From Pseudomonas sp. PDM15 (GTDB taxonomy: Bacteria; Pseudomonadota; Gammaproteobacteria; Pseudomonadales; Pseudomonadaceae): a stretch of 64,000 nt of DNA. Where the stretch lies: contig NZ_JACVAA010000005.1 of the NCBI RefSeq assembly GCF_014851565.1, positions 186,001 to 250,000 of the forward strand, read 5' to 3'. How positions within the stretch are numbered: the stretch's first letter is position 1; each line of letters begins with the position of its first letter. The position numbers were made by a program, and so were the translations under genes. Below, piece after piece: positions 1-10,048 of the stretch. The notes under the pieces are model-generated. The model saw only the letters and a program-made list of their open reading frames with translations, ran no database searches and was not told the origin of the DNA.

Positions 1-972
1 CACGTCACCCTCGGCGGCGAACACCAGCGGGTTGTCCGACACCGCGTTGGCCTCCACCGCCAGCACCTCGGCAGCCTGGCGCAATTGGGTCAGGCAGGCG
101 CCCATCACCTGGGGCTGGCAGCGCAGCGAGTACGGGTCCTGCACCTTGTCGCAGGCGGCGTGGGAGCGGCCGATCTCGCTGCTGGCACCTAGCAGATGAC
201 GGTAGGCGGCGGCCGCGTCGATCTGCCCACGCTGGCCACGGGCGGCGTGGATGCGTGCATCGAAGGGCGCGCGCGAACCGAGCATGGCCTCGACGCTCAG
301 GGCCCCGCAGACGGTAGCGGCGGCGTACAGGTCCTCGGCCTCGAACAGACCGCGCAATGCGTAGGCGCTGGACACCTGGGTGCCGTTGAGCAGGGCCAGG
401 CCTTCCTTGGCGGCCAGGGTCATGGGCTCCAGGCCGGCGATGGCCAACGCCTCGGTGGCCGGCAGCCATTCACCCTTATGCCGCGCCTGGCTCTCGCCGA
501 GCAGCACCAGCGACATATGCGCCAGCGGCGCCAGGTCACCGGAGGCGCCCACCGAGCCCTTGAGCGGGATATGCGGATAGACCTCGGCGTTGACCAGGGC
601 GACCAGTGCCTCGATCACCTTGCGGCGGATGCCGGAGAAGCCGCGGGCCAGGCTGTTGATCTTGAGCAGCAGGATCAGCCGCACCATGGCGTCGTCCAGC
701 GGCTCGCCGATGCCGGCGGCATGCGACAGCACCAGCGAGCGCTGCAGCTTCTCCAGGTCGGCATTGGCGATGCGGGTCGAGGCCAGCAGGCCGAAACCGG
801 TGTTGATGCCGTAGGCCGTACGGCCCTCGGCGACGATATGGTTGACGCAGGCGACGCTGGCATCGATGGCCGCGTGGGCCGAGGTGTCCAGGCTGATGCG
901 CACAGGAGCCTGGTAGGCGGCGCGCAGTTGGGCCAGGGTCAGCTGGCCGGGAAGCAGATGCAGGGTATTCAT
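1..972 (-). CDS. hutH: Histidine ammonia-lyase HutH (3' end beyond window)
   Basis: Deaminates L-histidine to urocanate and ammonia, the first step of histidine catabolism. 324 N-terminal residues of about 510 are visible; the rest lies left of position 1. The Ala-Ser-Gly triplet that cyclises to the MIO electrophile is at residues 143-145 in [11 protein letters not shown], and the substrate-pocket segment [10 protein letters not shown] is at residues 52-61. The start ATG at 972 follows the permease gene by 49 bases, so it is probably the last visible member of the hutI-hutG-hutU-permease-hutH unit. Identification is firm; truncation is only by the window edge. Confidence 0.96.
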   Translation of the reverse strand, partial: MNTLHLLPGQLTLAQLRAAYQAPVRISLDTSAHAAIDASVACVNHIVAEGRTAYGINTGFGLLASTRIANADLEKLQRSLVLSHAAGIGEPLDDAMVRLILLLKINSLARGFSGIRRKVIEALVALVNAEVYPHIPLKGSVGASGDLAPLAHMSLVLLGESQARHKGEWLPATEALAIAGLEPMTLAAKEGLALLNGTQVSSAYALRGLFEAEDLYAAATVCGALSVEAMLGSRAPFDARIHAARGQRGQIDAAAAYRHLLGASSEIGRSHAACDKVQDPYSLRCQPQVMGACLTQLRQAAEVLAVEANAVSDNPLVFAAEGDV

Positions 973-1021
973 CGTTGTCTCCAGAGCCGGGCGGCTCGTG
1001 ACTGCCCGGCGCACAGGTAAT

Positions 1022-2422
1022 TCAGGCCTTGGCCACGGGTAGTACGGCACTCGCCGGCACGCTGCGCTTGCGCGCCACCAGGTAGTAGAGCACCGCCGGC
1101 ACCAGCAGGCCGATGATCCAGGAAATGTCCACGCCACCCAGGCGCTCCACCAGCGGGCCGGTGTACAGCTTGGTGGAGATGAACGGCAGCTGGATCAGCA
1201 CGCCGATCAGGTACACGGCAATGCCCGCCAGGTTCCAGCGCCCATAACGGCCGTCGGGGTCGGCCAGCGCCGCCACGTCGTAGCGCTCGCGGGTGATGAA
1301 GTAGTAGTCCACCAGGTTCACCGCGCTCCAGGGTGTGAAGAAGGTCAGCAGGAACAGGATGAAGGACTTGAACGCGCCGAGGAAGGAATGCTGGCCGAGC
1401 AGCGCCAGCACGGTGGCGGCCCCGACGATGCCGAGCACGAACAGCAGGCGCTGGCTGCGCGACACCTCGATATGGCCACGGAAGCCGCTGATGATGGTGG
1501 CGATGCACATGAAGCTGCCATAGGAGTTGAGCGTGGAGATGGTCACCTTGCCGAAGGCGATGCTGAAGTACAGCAGCGCGGCAATCGCCCCGGTGCTGCC
1601 CAGGCCGACGATATAGGCCACCTCGCGACCGGCGAACTGACCGTTGGCCAGGGCCGCGGCGAGCACGCCGAGGACCATCGCCACCTGGGCGCCGAGCACC
1701 GAGCCGGCGCCCACGGCGAGGAAGGTCTTCAGCGACGAGGTGCTGCTCGGCAGGTAGCGCGAGTAGTCCGCCACGTAGGGGCCGTAGGCGATCTGCCAGG
1801 ACGCCGCCAGTGAAACGGCGAGGAGGAACGACGACCAGCTGAAGTGGCGAATCTGCAGCAGCGCGCCGACATCGCTGATGGTCATCAGGCGGGCGAACAG
1901 ATAGACGAAGGCGATGATGCCGAGCACGCTGGCGATGCGGCCGATCCAGTGGATCACCCGGTAGCCGAGGGTGGTGGCCAGCACGATGCAGGCGGCGAAG
2001 ATAAGGATGCCGACGCTGTCGCTGGCGCCGGTGAGCTGGGCGATGGCCTGGCCGGACAGCACGGTGCCGGTGGCGGTGAAGCCGAGGTACATCAGGCAGA
2101 CCAGGGCGATCGGAATGGCCGCGCCATACACGCCGAACTGCACGCGGCTGGAGATCATCTGCGGCAGGCCCAGCTTGGGCCCCTGGGCGGCGTGCAGAGC
2201 CATCACCCCACCGCCGAACAGCTGGCCGATGAACAGGCCGATCAACGACCAGAACACGTCGCCGCCCAGCACCACGGCCAGGGCGCCGGTGACAATGGCG
2301 GTGATCTGCAGGTTGGCACCCAGCCACAGGGTGAACTGGCTGTAGAGGCTGCCGTGACGCTCGGCCTCGGGGATATAGTCGATCGAACGACGTTCGATCA
2401 GCGGCTTGTTAGCCTGGGTCAT
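1022..2422 (-). CDS. NCS1/cytosine-permease family transporter of the hut operon
   Basis: A 466-residue polytopic inner-membrane protein with about 12 hydrophobic segments, typical of the NCS1 (purine/cytosine permease) family; it opens with a short cytoplasmic tail and then the [17 protein letters not shown] helix. Placement between hutU and hutH matches the transporter gene at the same place in P. aeruginosa and supports urocanate or histidine as substrate. In Pseudomonas fluorescens a hut-linked permease of this kind takes up urocanate, so urocanate is the better guess, but substrate cannot be read from the sequence. It lies 87 bases after hutU, a gap that contains a strong hairpin. Confidence 0.85.
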   Translation of the reverse strand: MTQANKPLIERRSIDYIPEAERHGSLYSQFTLWLGANLQITAIVTGALAVVLGGDVFWSLIGLFIGQLFGGGVMALHAAQGPKLGLPQMISSRVQFGVYGAAIPIALVCLMYLGFTATGTVLSGQAIAQLTGASDSVGILIFAACIVLATTLGYRVIHWIGRIASVLGIIAFVYLFARLMTISDVGALLQIRHFSWSSFLLAVSLAASWQIAYGPYVADYSRYLPSSTSSLKTFLAVGAGSVLGAQVAMVLGVLAAALANGQFAGREVAYIVGLGSTGAIAALLYFSIAFGKVTISTLNSYGSFMCIATIISGFRGHIEVSRSQRLLFVLGIVGAATVLALLGQHSFLGAFKSFILFLLTFFTPWSAVNLVDYYFITRERYDVAALADPDGRYGRWNLAGIAVYLIGVLIQLPFISTKLYTGPLVERLGGVDISWIIGLLVPAVLYYLVARKRSVPASAVLPVAKA

Positions 2423-2482
2423 CTGGTGTTCTCCACTGCGCCGTCCGTTGCCGGCGCTCTTGTTGTTGTCTGGGAACAGCGA

Positions 2483-2500
2483 GCCGGTGCGGGCACCGGC
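2483..2500 (-). other. Intergenic hairpin inside the hut operon
   Basis: A perfect 8-bp inverted repeat GCCGGTGC/GCACCGGC with a 2-base loop lies between the hutU stop and the permease start. No T-run follows on the transcribed strand, so it is not a classic terminator. Such hairpins often protect upstream mRNA or dampen read-through, which could set the permease and hutH lower than hutU; that role is inference. Confidence 0.5.
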
Positions 2501-2509
2501 AGTCTTCTT

Positions 2510-4174
2510 TCAACCGGTGATCATCGGCAACTTCAGGCCCTGCTCCTTGGCGCAGTCGATGGCGATCTGGTAGCCGGCATCGGCGTGGCGCATCACGCCG
2601 GTGCCCGGGTCGTTGGTCAGCACGCGGGCGATGCGCGCGGCCGCCTCGTCGGTGCCATCGCAGACGATGACCATCCCCGAATGCTGGGAGAAGCCCATAC
2701 CCACCCCGCCACCATGGTGCAGCGAGACCCAGGTGGCGCCGCTGGCGGTGTTGAGCAGGGCGTTGAGCAGCGGCCAGTCGGACACGGCGTCGGAGCCGTC
2801 CTGCATGGCTTCGGTTTCGCGGTTGGGGCTGGCCACCGAGCCGGAGTCGAGGTGGTCGCGGCCGATCACGATCGGCGCACTCAGCTCGCCGCTGCGCACC
2901 ATCTCGTTGAAGGCCAGGCCGAGCTTGGCGCGCAGGCCCAGGCCGACCCAGCAGATACGTGCCGGCAGGCCCTGGAAGGCGATGCGCTCGCGGGCCATAT
3001 CCAGCCAGCGGTGCAGGTGGGCGTCGTCGGGGATCAGCTCCTTGACCTTGGCGTCGGTCTTGTAGATGTCCTCGGCGTTGCCGGACAGCGCCGCCCAGCG
3101 GAACGGGCCGATGCCGCGGCAGAACAGCGGGCGGATATAGGCCGGGACGAAGCCGGGGAAGTCGAAGGCGTTGGCCACGCCCTCCTCCTTGGCCATCTGG
3201 CGGATGTTGTTGCCGTAGTCGAAGGTCGGCACGCCCAGCTTCTGGAAGTCGAGCATCGCCTGCACATGCACGGCCATGGACTGCTTGGCGGCCTTGACCA
3301 CCGCGGCCGGGTCGGTCTTGCCACGGTCCTTGTACTGCTCCCAGCTCCAGCCGATCGGCAGGTAGCCGTTGAGCGGGTCGTGAGCGCTGGTCTGGTCGGT
3401 GACCATATCTGGGCGAACCCCGCGCCTGACCAGTTCCGGCAGAATCTCGGCGGCATTGCCCAGCAGGGCGATGGAGATGGCCTTGCCCTCGCGGGTGTAT
3501 TTGGCGATGCGCGCCAGGGCGTCGTCGAGGTCCTTGGCCTGCTCGTCGACGTAGCGGCTGCGCAGGCGGAAGTCGATGCTCGATTGCTGGCATTCGATGT
3601 TCAGCGAGCAGGCGCCGGCCAGGGTCGCGGCCAGCGGCTGGGCGCCACCCATGCCGCCGAGGCCGGCGGTGAGGACCCAGCGACCCTTGAGGTCGCCGTT
3701 GTAGTGCTGGCGGCCGGCCTCGACGAAGGTTTCGTAGGTGCCCTGGACGATGCCCTGGCTGCCGATGTAGATCCACGAACCGGCGGTCATCTGGCCGTAC
3801 ATGGCCAGGCCCTTGGCATCCAGCTCGTTGAAGTGCTCCCAGCTGGCCCAGTGCGGCACCAGGTTGGAGTTGGCGATCAGCACGCGCGGCGCATTGCTGT
3901 GGGTCTTGAACACGCCGACCGGCTTGCCGGACTGCACCAGCAGGGTCTCGTCGTCGTTCAGCTCCTTCAGGGTGGCAACGATCTTGTCGTAGCACTCCCA
4001 GTTGCGTGCGGCGCGGCCGATGCCGCCGTACACCACCAGCTCCTTGGGGTTCTCGGCCACTTCCGGGTCGAGGTTGTTCATCAGCATGCGTAGCGGCGCT
4101 TCGGTCAGCCAGCTCTTGGCGGTCAGCTGGTTGCCACGCGGGGCGCGGATCTCGATGTCGCGAAACTTGCTCAT
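2510..4174 (-). CDS. hutU: Urocanate hydratase
   Basis: Converts urocanate to 4-imidazolone-5-propionate using tightly bound NAD+ as electrophile; cytosolic, second step of histidine catabolism. 554 residues, close to the usual 555-560. The dinucleotide-binding stretch [14 protein letters not shown] and the conserved motifs [25 protein letters not shown] and [17 protein letters not shown] are all present. The start ATG at 4174 follows hutG by 36 bases with a GGAGC ribosome site. No sign of damage. Confidence 0.97.
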   Translation of the reverse strand: MSKFRDIEIRAPRGNQLTAKSWLTEAPLRMLMNNLDPEVAENPKELVVYGGIGRAARNWECYDKIVATLKELNDDETLLVQSGKPVGVFKTHSNAPRVLIANSNLVPHWASWEHFNELDAKGLAMYGQMTAGSWIYIGSQGIVQGTYETFVEAGRQHYNGDLKGRWVLTAGLGGMGGAQPLAATLAGACSLNIECQQSSIDFRLRSRYVDEQAKDLDDALARIAKYTREGKAISIALLGNAAEILPELVRRGVRPDMVTDQTSAHDPLNGYLPIGWSWEQYKDRGKTDPAAVVKAAKQSMAVHVQAMLDFQKLGVPTFDYGNNIRQMAKEEGVANAFDFPGFVPAYIRPLFCRGIGPFRWAALSGNAEDIYKTDAKVKELIPDDAHLHRWLDMARERIAFQGLPARICWVGLGLRAKLGLAFNEMVRSGELSAPIVIGRDHLDSGSVASPNRETEAMQDGSDAVSDWPLLNALLNTASGATWVSLHHGGGVGMGFSQHSGMVIVCDGTDEAAARIARVLTNDPGTGVMRHADAGYQIAIDCAKEQGLKLPMITG

Positions 4175-4210
4175 GGGGGCTCCTTGTTCTTGTGCGGAGT
4201 GAGGTTCGGG

Positions 4211-5146
4211 CTAGAGGGTCAGCAGATGGATCAGGCGCGCCACCACCCGGGCGGTGCGGTTGTCGATGTCGTGTTGCGGGTTGAATTCGGCGAAGTCGAT
4301 CAGGCGCAGCTTGCCGCTGCCCTTGATCCGTTCCAGCAGCGGTTCGAGCAGCGCCAGCGGCACGCCGCGGGCGGCCGGAGCACTGACTCCAGGGGCCTCG
4401 CAGGCCGGCAGCACGTCGATGTCGAGGGTCAGGTAGAGGGCATCACAGCCGGCGATAAAGGCGTCCAGTTCGGCGCCGATGGTCTCCAGGCTCGACTCGC
4501 GGATCTCGCGGTCCTCGCGCACCAGCACCTGCAGTTCGGCGGCGCGGGCGAACAGGGCGCGGGTATTGCTGGCGCGGCTGACGCCCAGGCAGGCATAGCG
4601 GAACGGCCAGCCGCGGGCGGCACATTGCTCGGCGATCTGCGCGAAGGGCGTACCGGACGAATGCACATGGGCCGGGTCGCGCAGGTCGAAGTGGGCGTCG
4701 AAATTGATGATGCCGATCTTCGGAGCAGCCTCGCCGCTCAGATGCTCGGCCAGGCCGGACCAGCTGCCGAAGGCCACCTCGTGGCCGCCGCCCAGCACCA
4801 GCGGCAGGTGGCCGGCGTCCAGCAGGGTGCAGACGCCACGCGCGAGGCGCGCCTGGGCCGCCTCCAGGTCGCCGTCCGCGCAGAACACGTCGCCGGCGTC
4901 GTAAGCCGGGCCCTGGCGATGCCAGGGCAGGTTGGCCAGGGCCTTGCGCAGCAGCGGTGGGCCGCCCGCGGCGCCGACGCGGCCGTGATTGCGGCGCACG
5001 CCTTCGTCACAGGCGAAGCCGAACAGCGCCACGCCGGCCGGGCTGTCGGCCTGCAGCGGCTGGATGCGCTGGTGCCAGCGCGGGCTGTCCGGCTCGGGGT
5101 CGGTGCGGCCGGTCCAGGCCTCCATGGAGAAACGATCAGCGTGCAT
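4211..5146 (-). CDS. hutG: Formimidoylglutamase, ureohydrolase type
   Basis: Hydrolyses N-formimidoyl-L-glutamate to glutamate and formamide, the last step of the four-enzyme histidine route. The 311-residue protein belongs to the arginase/agmatinase fold: Mn-binding motifs GGGHE (119-123), DAHFD (150-154) and LDIDV (241-245) are intact. It is therefore not the deformylase that carries the same hutG name in the five-step route. The reading frame extends upstream to 5302 inside hutI, but ATG at 5146 gives the normal N-terminus MHADRF. It overlaps the hutI stop by 11 bases, showing translational coupling. Confidence 0.93.
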   Translation of the reverse strand: MHADRFSMEAWTGRTDPEPDSPRWHQRIQPLQADSPAGVALFGFACDEGVRRNHGRVGAAGGPPLLRKALANLPWHRQGPAYDAGDVFCADGDLEAAQARLARGVCTLLDAGHLPLVLGGGHEVAFGSWSGLAEHLSGEAAPKIGIINFDAHFDLRDPAHVHSSGTPFAQIAEQCAARGWPFRYACLGVSRASNTRALFARAAELQVLVREDREIRESSLETIGAELDAFIAGCDALYLTLDIDVLPACEAPGVSAPAARGVPLALLEPLLERIKGSGKLRLIDFAEFNPQHDIDNRTARVVARLIHLLTL

Positions 5147-6353
5147 GAGTGATGGCTCCGGCGAAGATGCGTTGGCGCAGGCGTCCCGGCTGCACGGCGT
5201 AGGCCAGCTCGGCGGGGTGCTGGATGTCCCACAGGCACAGGTCGGCCGGGGCGCCGACGGCGATGCGGCCCAGTTCGGGGTGGCCGAGGGCGCGCGCGCC
5301 ATGGGCGGTCATGCCGGCCAGGGCCTCGCGCGGGGTCAGGCGGAACAGGGTGCAGGCCAAGTTGGCCAGCAGGCTGGGCATGCAGATCGGCGAGGTGCCG
5401 GGGTTGGCGTCGCTGGCCACGGCCATCGGCACGCCGTACTGGCGCAGCAGTGCAATGGGCGGCAGCTGGGTCTCGCGCAGGCAGTGGAAGGCGCCGGGCA
5501 GCAGCACGGCCACCGTGCCGGCCTCGGCCATGGCGCGCACGCCGGCCTCGTCCAGGTATTCGATATGGTCGGCGGACAGCGCGCCATAGCGCGCGGCCAG
5601 GGCGCTGCCACCAAGGTTGGAGAGCTGTTCGGCGTGGGCCTTGATGGCCAGGCCATGTTTATGTGCAGCCTGGAAGATGCGCTCGCACTGGGCCGGCGAG
5701 AAACCGATGCCTTCGCAGAACACATCCACCGCATCGGCCAGGCCCTCGGCCGCGGCGGCCGGAATCATTTCTTCGCAGACCAGGCGCACGTAGCCGTCGG
5801 CGTCGCCGGCGTATTCCGGCGGCAGGGCGTGGGCACCGAGCAGCGTGGTGGTCACCCGCACCGGACGCAGCTCGCCGAGGCGCCGGGCCACGCGCAGCAT
5901 CTTCAGTTCGTCGGCGAGGGTCAGGCCATAGCCGGACTTGATCTCGACCGTGGTCACGCCATCGACCAGCAGCGCATCCAGGCGCGGCAGGCTGGCAGCG
6001 ATCAGTTCATCCGCGCTGGCCGCGCGGGTGGCGCGCACGGTGCTGAGGATGCCGCCGCCGGCCTTGGCGATCTCGGCGTAGCTGACGCCTTCCAGGCGCC
6101 GCTCGAATTCGTCGGCGCGGTTGCCGGCATAGACCAGGTGGGTATGGCAGTCGACCAGGCCGGGGGTCATCACCCCGCCGCGCCCGGCCTGCTCGGCGCC
6201 GGCGGCCAGGGACTGGTCGAACTCGCGCTCGGGCCACAGCCCGGCAATGCGCTCGCCCTCCACCAGCACGGCCATGGGCTCGGGCAGCTGCTGCAGGCCA
6301 TCGAACAGGATGACGTCGCGCCAGAGGCGACGTGGCCGGGGAGACAAGGGCAT
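5136..6353 (-). CDS. hutI: Imidazolonepropionase
   Basis: Opens the ring of imidazolone propionate to give formimidoylglutamate. 405 residues, amidohydrolase fold: the metal motif [10 protein letters not shown] near residue 80, the conserved KSGYGL loop, and later His and Asp ligands ([18 protein letters not shown]) are present. The frame is open to 6395, but ATG at 6353 is preceded 7 bases away by GAGAGGA, so the upstream codons, which cross the operator, are not used. First gene of the minus-strand hut unit, followed by overlapping hutG. Confidence 0.96.
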   Translation of the reverse strand: MPLSPRPRRLWRDVILFDGLQQLPEPMAVLVEGERIAGLWPEREFDQSLAAGAEQAGRGGVMTPGLVDCHTHLVYAGNRADEFERRLEGVSYAEIAKAGGGILSTVRATRAASADELIAASLPRLDALLVDGVTTVEIKSGYGLTLADELKMLRVARRLGELRPVRVTTTLLGAHALPPEYAGDADGYVRLVCEEMIPAAAAEGLADAVDVFCEGIGFSPAQCERIFQAAHKHGLAIKAHAEQLSNLGGSALAARYGALSADHIEYLDEAGVRAMAEAGTVAVLLPGAFHCLRETQLPPIALLRQYGVPMAVASDANPGTSPICMPSLLANLACTLFRLTPREALAGMTAHGARALGHPELGRIAVGAPADLCLWDIQHPAELAYAVQPGRLRQRIFAGAITHAR

Positions 6354-6372
6354 CGGGTTGTCCTCTCGCTTC

Positions 6373-6386
6373 AATGTATATACATT
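6373..6386. promoter_or_regulatory. HutC-type operator in front of hutI
   Basis: AATGTATATACATT is a perfect 14-bp palindrome with core TGTATATACA, 20 bases upstream of the hutI start. The same core recurs at 6512-6521 in front of hutD. GntR-family HutC repressors, released by urocanate, bind palindromes of this general kind in Pseudomonas. No hutC gene is in the window, so the regulator is inferred. Confidence 0.7.
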
Positions 6387-6511
6387 TAAAGTCAACGCAC
6401 GGTGCCGTCAAGCATTGCCATCGGCGAGCTTGCGACCTCTACGGCAAGAGCCATTCAAGGCAGGCTGTCCGAGCCCAGAAAAAACGAGGCTTTGGCGCTG
6501 ATCAACCATTT

Positions 6512-6521
6512 GTATATACAT
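6512..6521. promoter_or_regulatory. HutC-type operator in front of hutD
   Basis: A second exact copy of the TGTATATACA palindrome, 21 bases upstream of the hutD start and about 137 bases from the first copy. The pair brackets the divergent hutI/hutD control region (6354-6541), which would allow coordinate repression of both units or looping between sites. Confidence 0.68.
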
Positions 6522-6541
6522 TAAATCGAGAGACGAACGGT

Positions 6542-7114
6542 ATGTCCTGCCGAATCATCGACCTGCAGACACTGCCCGCTACACCTTGGAAGAACGGCGG
6601 CGGCACCACTCGCCAGCTGGCCATCGCGCCGCCTGCCGCCGGGCTGGAGGATTTCGCCTGGCGCATCAGCTGCGCCCGGGTGGCCGGCGGCGGGCCCTTC
6701 TCGCCCTTCCTCGGAGTCGACCGCAGCCTGGCCGTGCTCGACGGCGCCGGTCTCGATCTGCAGCTGCTGGGCGCCAGCCGCACCCTGCGCCCCTGCGGCG
6801 AGGCGCTAGCGTTCGCCGGTGAGGCCGAGGTGACGGCTCAGCTGCTCGACGGCCCGGTCAGCGACCTCAATGTGATGACCCGCCGCGACGCCTGGCAGCA
6901 CCGCCTGTGGCATCTGCACCTGAATGGCGAACGAGCGCTGCACAACGACGCCGAGGTGCTGCTGCTCCTCTGCCATGGCGGCCAGGTGGACGTTCGGGAC
7001 CGAGCGACGCTGCACAGGGGCCAGGCCCTGTTGCTGGAAGGCGAACAGGGCCCGCTGCAGCTGCGCGGCAGCGCCGCCTGCCTGCAGGTGGCCCAGCTGT
7101 ATCGCCGCTCCTGA
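6542..7114 (+). CDS. hutD: HutD family cupin protein
   Basis: 190-residue member of the HutD/Ves family, a double-stranded beta-helix (cupin) protein encoded with hut genes in pseudomonads. Typical opening is visible (LPATPWKNGGGTTRQLAIAP), as are the WRISCARV and SDLNVMTRRD motifs. Work in P. fluorescens links HutD to tuning of hut expression, possibly by sensing or binding a pathway metabolite; the exact activity is unsettled. The frame is open back to 6332, but ATG at 6542 after GAGAGACG gives the family N-terminus. Divergent from hutI. Confidence 0.9.
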   Translation: MSCRIIDLQTLPATPWKNGGGTTRQLAIAPPAAGLEDFAWRISCARVAGGGPFSPFLGVDRSLAVLDGAGLDLQLLGASRTLRPCGEALAFAGEAEVTAQLLDGPVSDLNVMTRRDAWQHRLWHLHLNGERALHNDAEVLLLLCHGGQVDVRDRATLHRGQALLLEGEQGPLQLRGSAACLQVAQLYRRS

Positions 7115-7119
7115 AACGC

Positions 7120-7145
7120 GAAACCCCGCCATGGGGCGGGGTTTC
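7120..7145. terminator. Hairpin between convergent hutD and symporter genes
   Basis: GAAACCCCGCC and its complement GGCGGGGTTTC flank a 4-base loop. It sits between two convergent stops (7114 and 7163) and can form on either transcript; the T-runs are short (three). Confidence 0.7.
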
Positions 7146-7162
7146 GGCGAACGCGGCGTGGC

Positions 7163-8602
7163 TTACTCGGGCTGCAGCACCAGCGCCTGGTCCGGGTTGC
7201 GGTGCCACTGCGGCAGCAGCGAACCGACGATCATGGCGCCCAAGCTGAACAGCAGGCCGGCCAGTTGCGGCGGCCAGAAGGCCTCGTCGGTCAGGCTGTA
7301 TTCCAGGTACAGCCAGGAGCTCAGGCCGGCGACGATGGCCAGCAGGGCGCCCTGGGTGGTGGCGCGCTTCCAGAACAGGCCGGCGAACAGCGGCACCACG
7401 GCGGCGACCAGGGTCACCTTGTAGGCATTGCCGACCATCTCGTAGATGCTGGCGTCGGAGTACATGGCAAAGGTCAGGGTGGCGGCGGCGCAGACCACGA
7501 TGCTGATGCGCATGGCCAGGAGGAACTGCTTGTCGTTCATCACCGGCACGAAGCGCTTGAGCACGTTCTCGGTGAAGGTCACCGATGGCGCCAGCAGGGT
7601 GCCGGAGGCGGTGGACATGATCGCCGAGAGCAGCGCGCCGAAGAACATGATCTGGGCGAACAGCGGGGTCTTCTCGAGGATCAGGTGCGGCAGGATCATC
7701 TGCGCGTCTTCGGCCAGCCAGCGCTTCACCATCTGCGGATCGATGATCGACGCGGCGTAGGCCAGGAAGATCGGCAGCATGCAGAAGCACAGGTAGAAGG
7801 CGGCACCGAACATCGAGGCGCGGGCGGCGATGTTCTCGGTCTTGGCCGACATCACCCGGGCGTACACGTCCTGCTGCGGGATGGAGCCGAGCATCAGGGT
7901 CACCGCAGCGCCGATGAAGGCGACGATGTCCTTGGGCTCGAAGCTGTGCATGAAGGTGAACTTGCCTTCGCTGGCCGCCTTGCCGATCACCACGTCGGCA
8001 CCGCCGGCCATGTCACCGATCAGCCAGGTCAGGTAGATCAGACCGGCGACGATGATCAGCATCTGGAAGAAGTCGGTCAGCGCCACCGACCACATGCCAC
8101 CGAACAGGGTATAGAGCAGCACGATGAAGGTGCCCAGCAGCATGCCCTGGGTGGTGCTGATGGCACCGTCGGAGATCACGTTGAACACCACGCCCAGCGC
8201 GGTCAGCTGCGCCGCGATCCAGCCCAGGTAGGAGAACACGATGACCAGGCTGACGATCAGCTCGACGTTGCTGCCGTAGCGCTTCTTGAAGTAGTCGCCG
8301 ATGGTCAGCAGGTTCATGCGGTACAGCGGGCGGGCGATGATCAGGCCGACCAGCATCAGGCAGCCGAAGGAGCCGAACGGGTCTTCGATGATCCCGGCGA
8401 AGCCTTCCTCGATGAAGGTCGCGGGAATGCCCAGTACCGCCTCCGAGCCGAACCAGGTGGCGAACACCATGGCCGCGACAATGGGGAAGCCCATGCTGCG
8501 TCCACCTGCAGCGAAATCCTTGGAGTTCTTGACGCGAGTGGCGGCGTAGAAGCCGATACCGACGGTGACCAGCAGGTAGAGCGCAACGAACCAGATCAGC
8601 AT
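7163..8602 (-). CDS. Sodium:solute symporter (SSS family)
   Basis: Inner-membrane Na+-coupled transporter of about 13 helices. Family marks are visible: VKNSKDFAAGGRSM near the N-terminus, the GSEAVLGIPATFIEEGFAGI loop region, GGMWSVALTDFFQ, and MLGSIPQQDVYARVMSAK. Adjacent to hutD, so histidine or a related compound is a plausible substrate, but the family is too broad for certainty. Two starts are possible: ATG at 8602, directly ahead of the first helix with GGAAACGGGAA upstream, chosen here, or ATG at 8623 (seven more residues). Only a strong inverted repeat is seen in its leader. Confidence 0.85.
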   Translation of the reverse strand: MLIWFVALYLLVTVGIGFYAATRVKNSKDFAAGGRSMGFPIVAAMVFATWFGSEAVLGIPATFIEEGFAGIIEDPFGSFGCLMLVGLIIARPLYRMNLLTIGDYFKKRYGSNVELIVSLVIVFSYLGWIAAQLTALGVVFNVISDGAISTTQGMLLGTFIVLLYTLFGGMWSVALTDFFQMLIIVAGLIYLTWLIGDMAGGADVVIGKAASEGKFTFMHSFEPKDIVAFIGAAVTLMLGSIPQQDVYARVMSAKTENIAARASMFGAAFYLCFCMLPIFLAYAASIIDPQMVKRWLAEDAQMILPHLILEKTPLFAQIMFFGALLSAIMSTASGTLLAPSVTFTENVLKRFVPVMNDKQFLLAMRISIVVCAAATLTFAMYSDASIYEMVGNAYKVTLVAAVVPLFAGLFWKRATTQGALLAIVAGLSSWLYLEYSLTDEAFWPPQLAGLLFSLGAMIVGSLLPQWHRNPDQALVLQPE

Positions 8603-9088
8603 GTTTCCCGTTTCCAGAGGCATCGGCCCGCCACATGCTGCCCCGCGAGATGCAGGGGCTGGGAACGGCGGACCACAGGTTTTTGTTATGTCCGCCAGGC
8701 TCGTTCGAGCGGCCTGGCGGCACGGCCGCGCAGTCTGGCAAAAACGTAAAATATGTCAAACGAAAACAACGAAATACCTGCACATTTGTTTCAGAGCCTG
8801 GCCACGCACTTTGCTAAGAGCATGAGAAATAGCGATTTTTACACTGGAAATCCGCAGTCACAGTTTTAAATTTTTGACACCACCCCAGCTTCGCAGCGCC
8901 CGTCCCAGACCGCGCCCCCGCCGGTTCGCCTTGTAACAGCCAGTAACGCCCGCCGAATACGCACGGCTTGAGCCGGGCGGCCGCCTCCGGGATACTGCAC
9001 GCCGATTTGCGCACCGCCTGCCTGCCATACTGCGATGCGCCAAGTGGCCAACGGATTGCCTTCAGATAGAGACGGGGAGCCATCGTCG
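8603..9088. other. Divergent non-coding region, 486 bases
   Basis: No credible gene: the open frames here have no codon bias and no ribosome sites. The middle (about 8735-8885) is strikingly A/T-rich compared with its flanks and is the likely promoter zone for the symporter (minus) and the membrane protein at 9089 (plus). It also contains the inverted repeat at 8692-8720. Confidence 0.6.
8692..8720. other. Perfect inverted repeat in the symporter leader
   Basis: CCGCCAGGC and GCCTGGCGG are exact 9-bp complements around an 11-base spacer that itself contains CTCG-TT-CGAG. It lies 90 bases upstream of the symporter start. It could be an operator or an mRNA hairpin; no T-run follows, so not a terminator. 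Confidence 0.5.
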
Positions 9089-10030
9089 ATGATGAAAAGA
9101 AGCGACTGGATCTGGACCGTCATAGGTTTGGCCGCAGTCGTATTTTCCTGCTACCTGCTCTACAAGGAGATCCGCACGATCTCCCTGAACGAGCTGCAGG
9201 ACAGCCTCAATGCCATCTCCTTCCATAACTGGCTGATGGCCGCCGGTGCCACCCTCGGCGCCTACGTCGCCCTGGCCTGGTACGACCGCATCGCTATTGC
9301 CCACCTGGGCAAGAAGATTTCCTGGTGGTTCATCACCCTCTGCTCCTTCACCACCTACGCCCTGGCCCACAACATCGGCGCCTCGGTGTTCTCCGGCGCC
9401 GTGGTGCGCTATCGGGCCTACTCCAGCAAGGGCCTGGTGCCGTCGGAAATCGGCGTGCTGATCGTCTTCTGCTCCTTCACCTTCGCCCTCGGCGTGCTGC
9501 TCTCCGGCGGTGCCGTGCTGGTCTGCCAGCCTGACCTGATCAAGCGCGTGGCGGATGTCGGGCCCTGGTTGTCGGTGGCCATCGGCCTGCTCCTGCTCGG
9601 CCTGGTGGCACTCTACGTGCTCGGCTCCTGGCGCCATTTCAAGCCGTGGAAGTGGGGCAAGCTGCATGTCGAATATCCGCGCCTGGGCATAGTCGCCCGG
9701 CAGCTGCTGGCCGGGCCGTTGGAGCTGGCCTGCGCGGCGGCGATCATCTATTTCGCCCTGCCGGTGGAGGGCAATCCGGGCTATCTCGTCGTGCTCGGCG
9801 TGTTCCTCGCCTCCTTCTCCCTGGCGCTGCTGTCCCACGCCCCCGGCGGCCTGGGCGTGCTGGAAGTGACCTTCCTCGCCGCCATGCCGGAGCTGCCGAC
9901 CGCCGACGTGCTGGCCGCGCTGATCGTGTTCCGCGTGTTCTATCTGCTGTTGCCGTTCGCCCTGTCGATGCTGGTGGTGCTCGGCTTCGAATGGAGCCAG
10001 TGGAACCAGAGGCGCCAACGGCGCGATTGA
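9089..10030 (+). CDS. UPF0104 / lysylphosphatidylglycerol synthase-type membrane protein
   Basis: About 313 residues and eight predicted transmembrane helices, matching the LPG-synthase transmembrane (YbhN-like) family: conserved stretches NIGASVFSGAVVRYRAYSS and SLALLSHAPGGLGVLE are clear. It lacks the cytosolic aminoacyl-transferase domain of MprF, so it is not a full LPG synthase; members are thought to flip or handle lipids, function unsettled. ATG at 9089 is used because the upstream codons lack homology to the family. A SAM methyltransferase gene follows after 18 bases, so both are likely co-transcribed. Confidence 0.82.
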   Translation: MMKRSDWIWTVIGLAAVVFSCYLLYKEIRTISLNELQDSLNAISFHNWLMAAGATLGAYVALAWYDRIAIAHLGKKISWWFITLCSFTTYALAHNIGASVFSGAVVRYRAYSSKGLVPSEIGVLIVFCSFTFALGVLLSGGAVLVCQPDLIKRVADVGPWLSVAIGLLLLGLVALYVLGSWRHFKPWKWGKLHVEYPRLGIVARQLLAGPLELACAAAIIYFALPVEGNPGYLVVLGVFLASFSLALLSHAPGGLGVLEVTFLAAMPELPTADVLAALIVFRVFYLLLPFALSMLVVLGFEWSQWNQRRQRRD

Positions 10031-10048
10031 CCAGGACAGGGACGAGGC

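Noticed and set aside
1844-4093. 749-residue open frame on the plus strand opposite hutU and the permease
   Set aside because: Antisense shadow of high-GC coding sequence; its His/Gly/Ala/Gln-rich translation has no domain and both opposite genes are certain.
4211-5146. N-formylglutamate deformylase (the other HutG)
   Set aside because: The protein has the arginase-type GGGHE, DAHFD and DID metal motifs, so it is a formimidoylglutamase.
5146-5302. Longer hutG start inside hutI
   Set aside because: The extra 52 residues lie fully in another frame of hutI and do not match the family.
8789-8815. Sigma-54 promoter-like TGGCC...TTTGCT on the plus strand
   Set aside because: The GG to GC distance is one base too long and it lies about 270 bases from the next start.
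9089-10030. MprF lysylphosphatidylglycerol synthase
   Set aside because: Only the transmembrane part is present; the C-terminal aminoacyl-transferase domain is missing.
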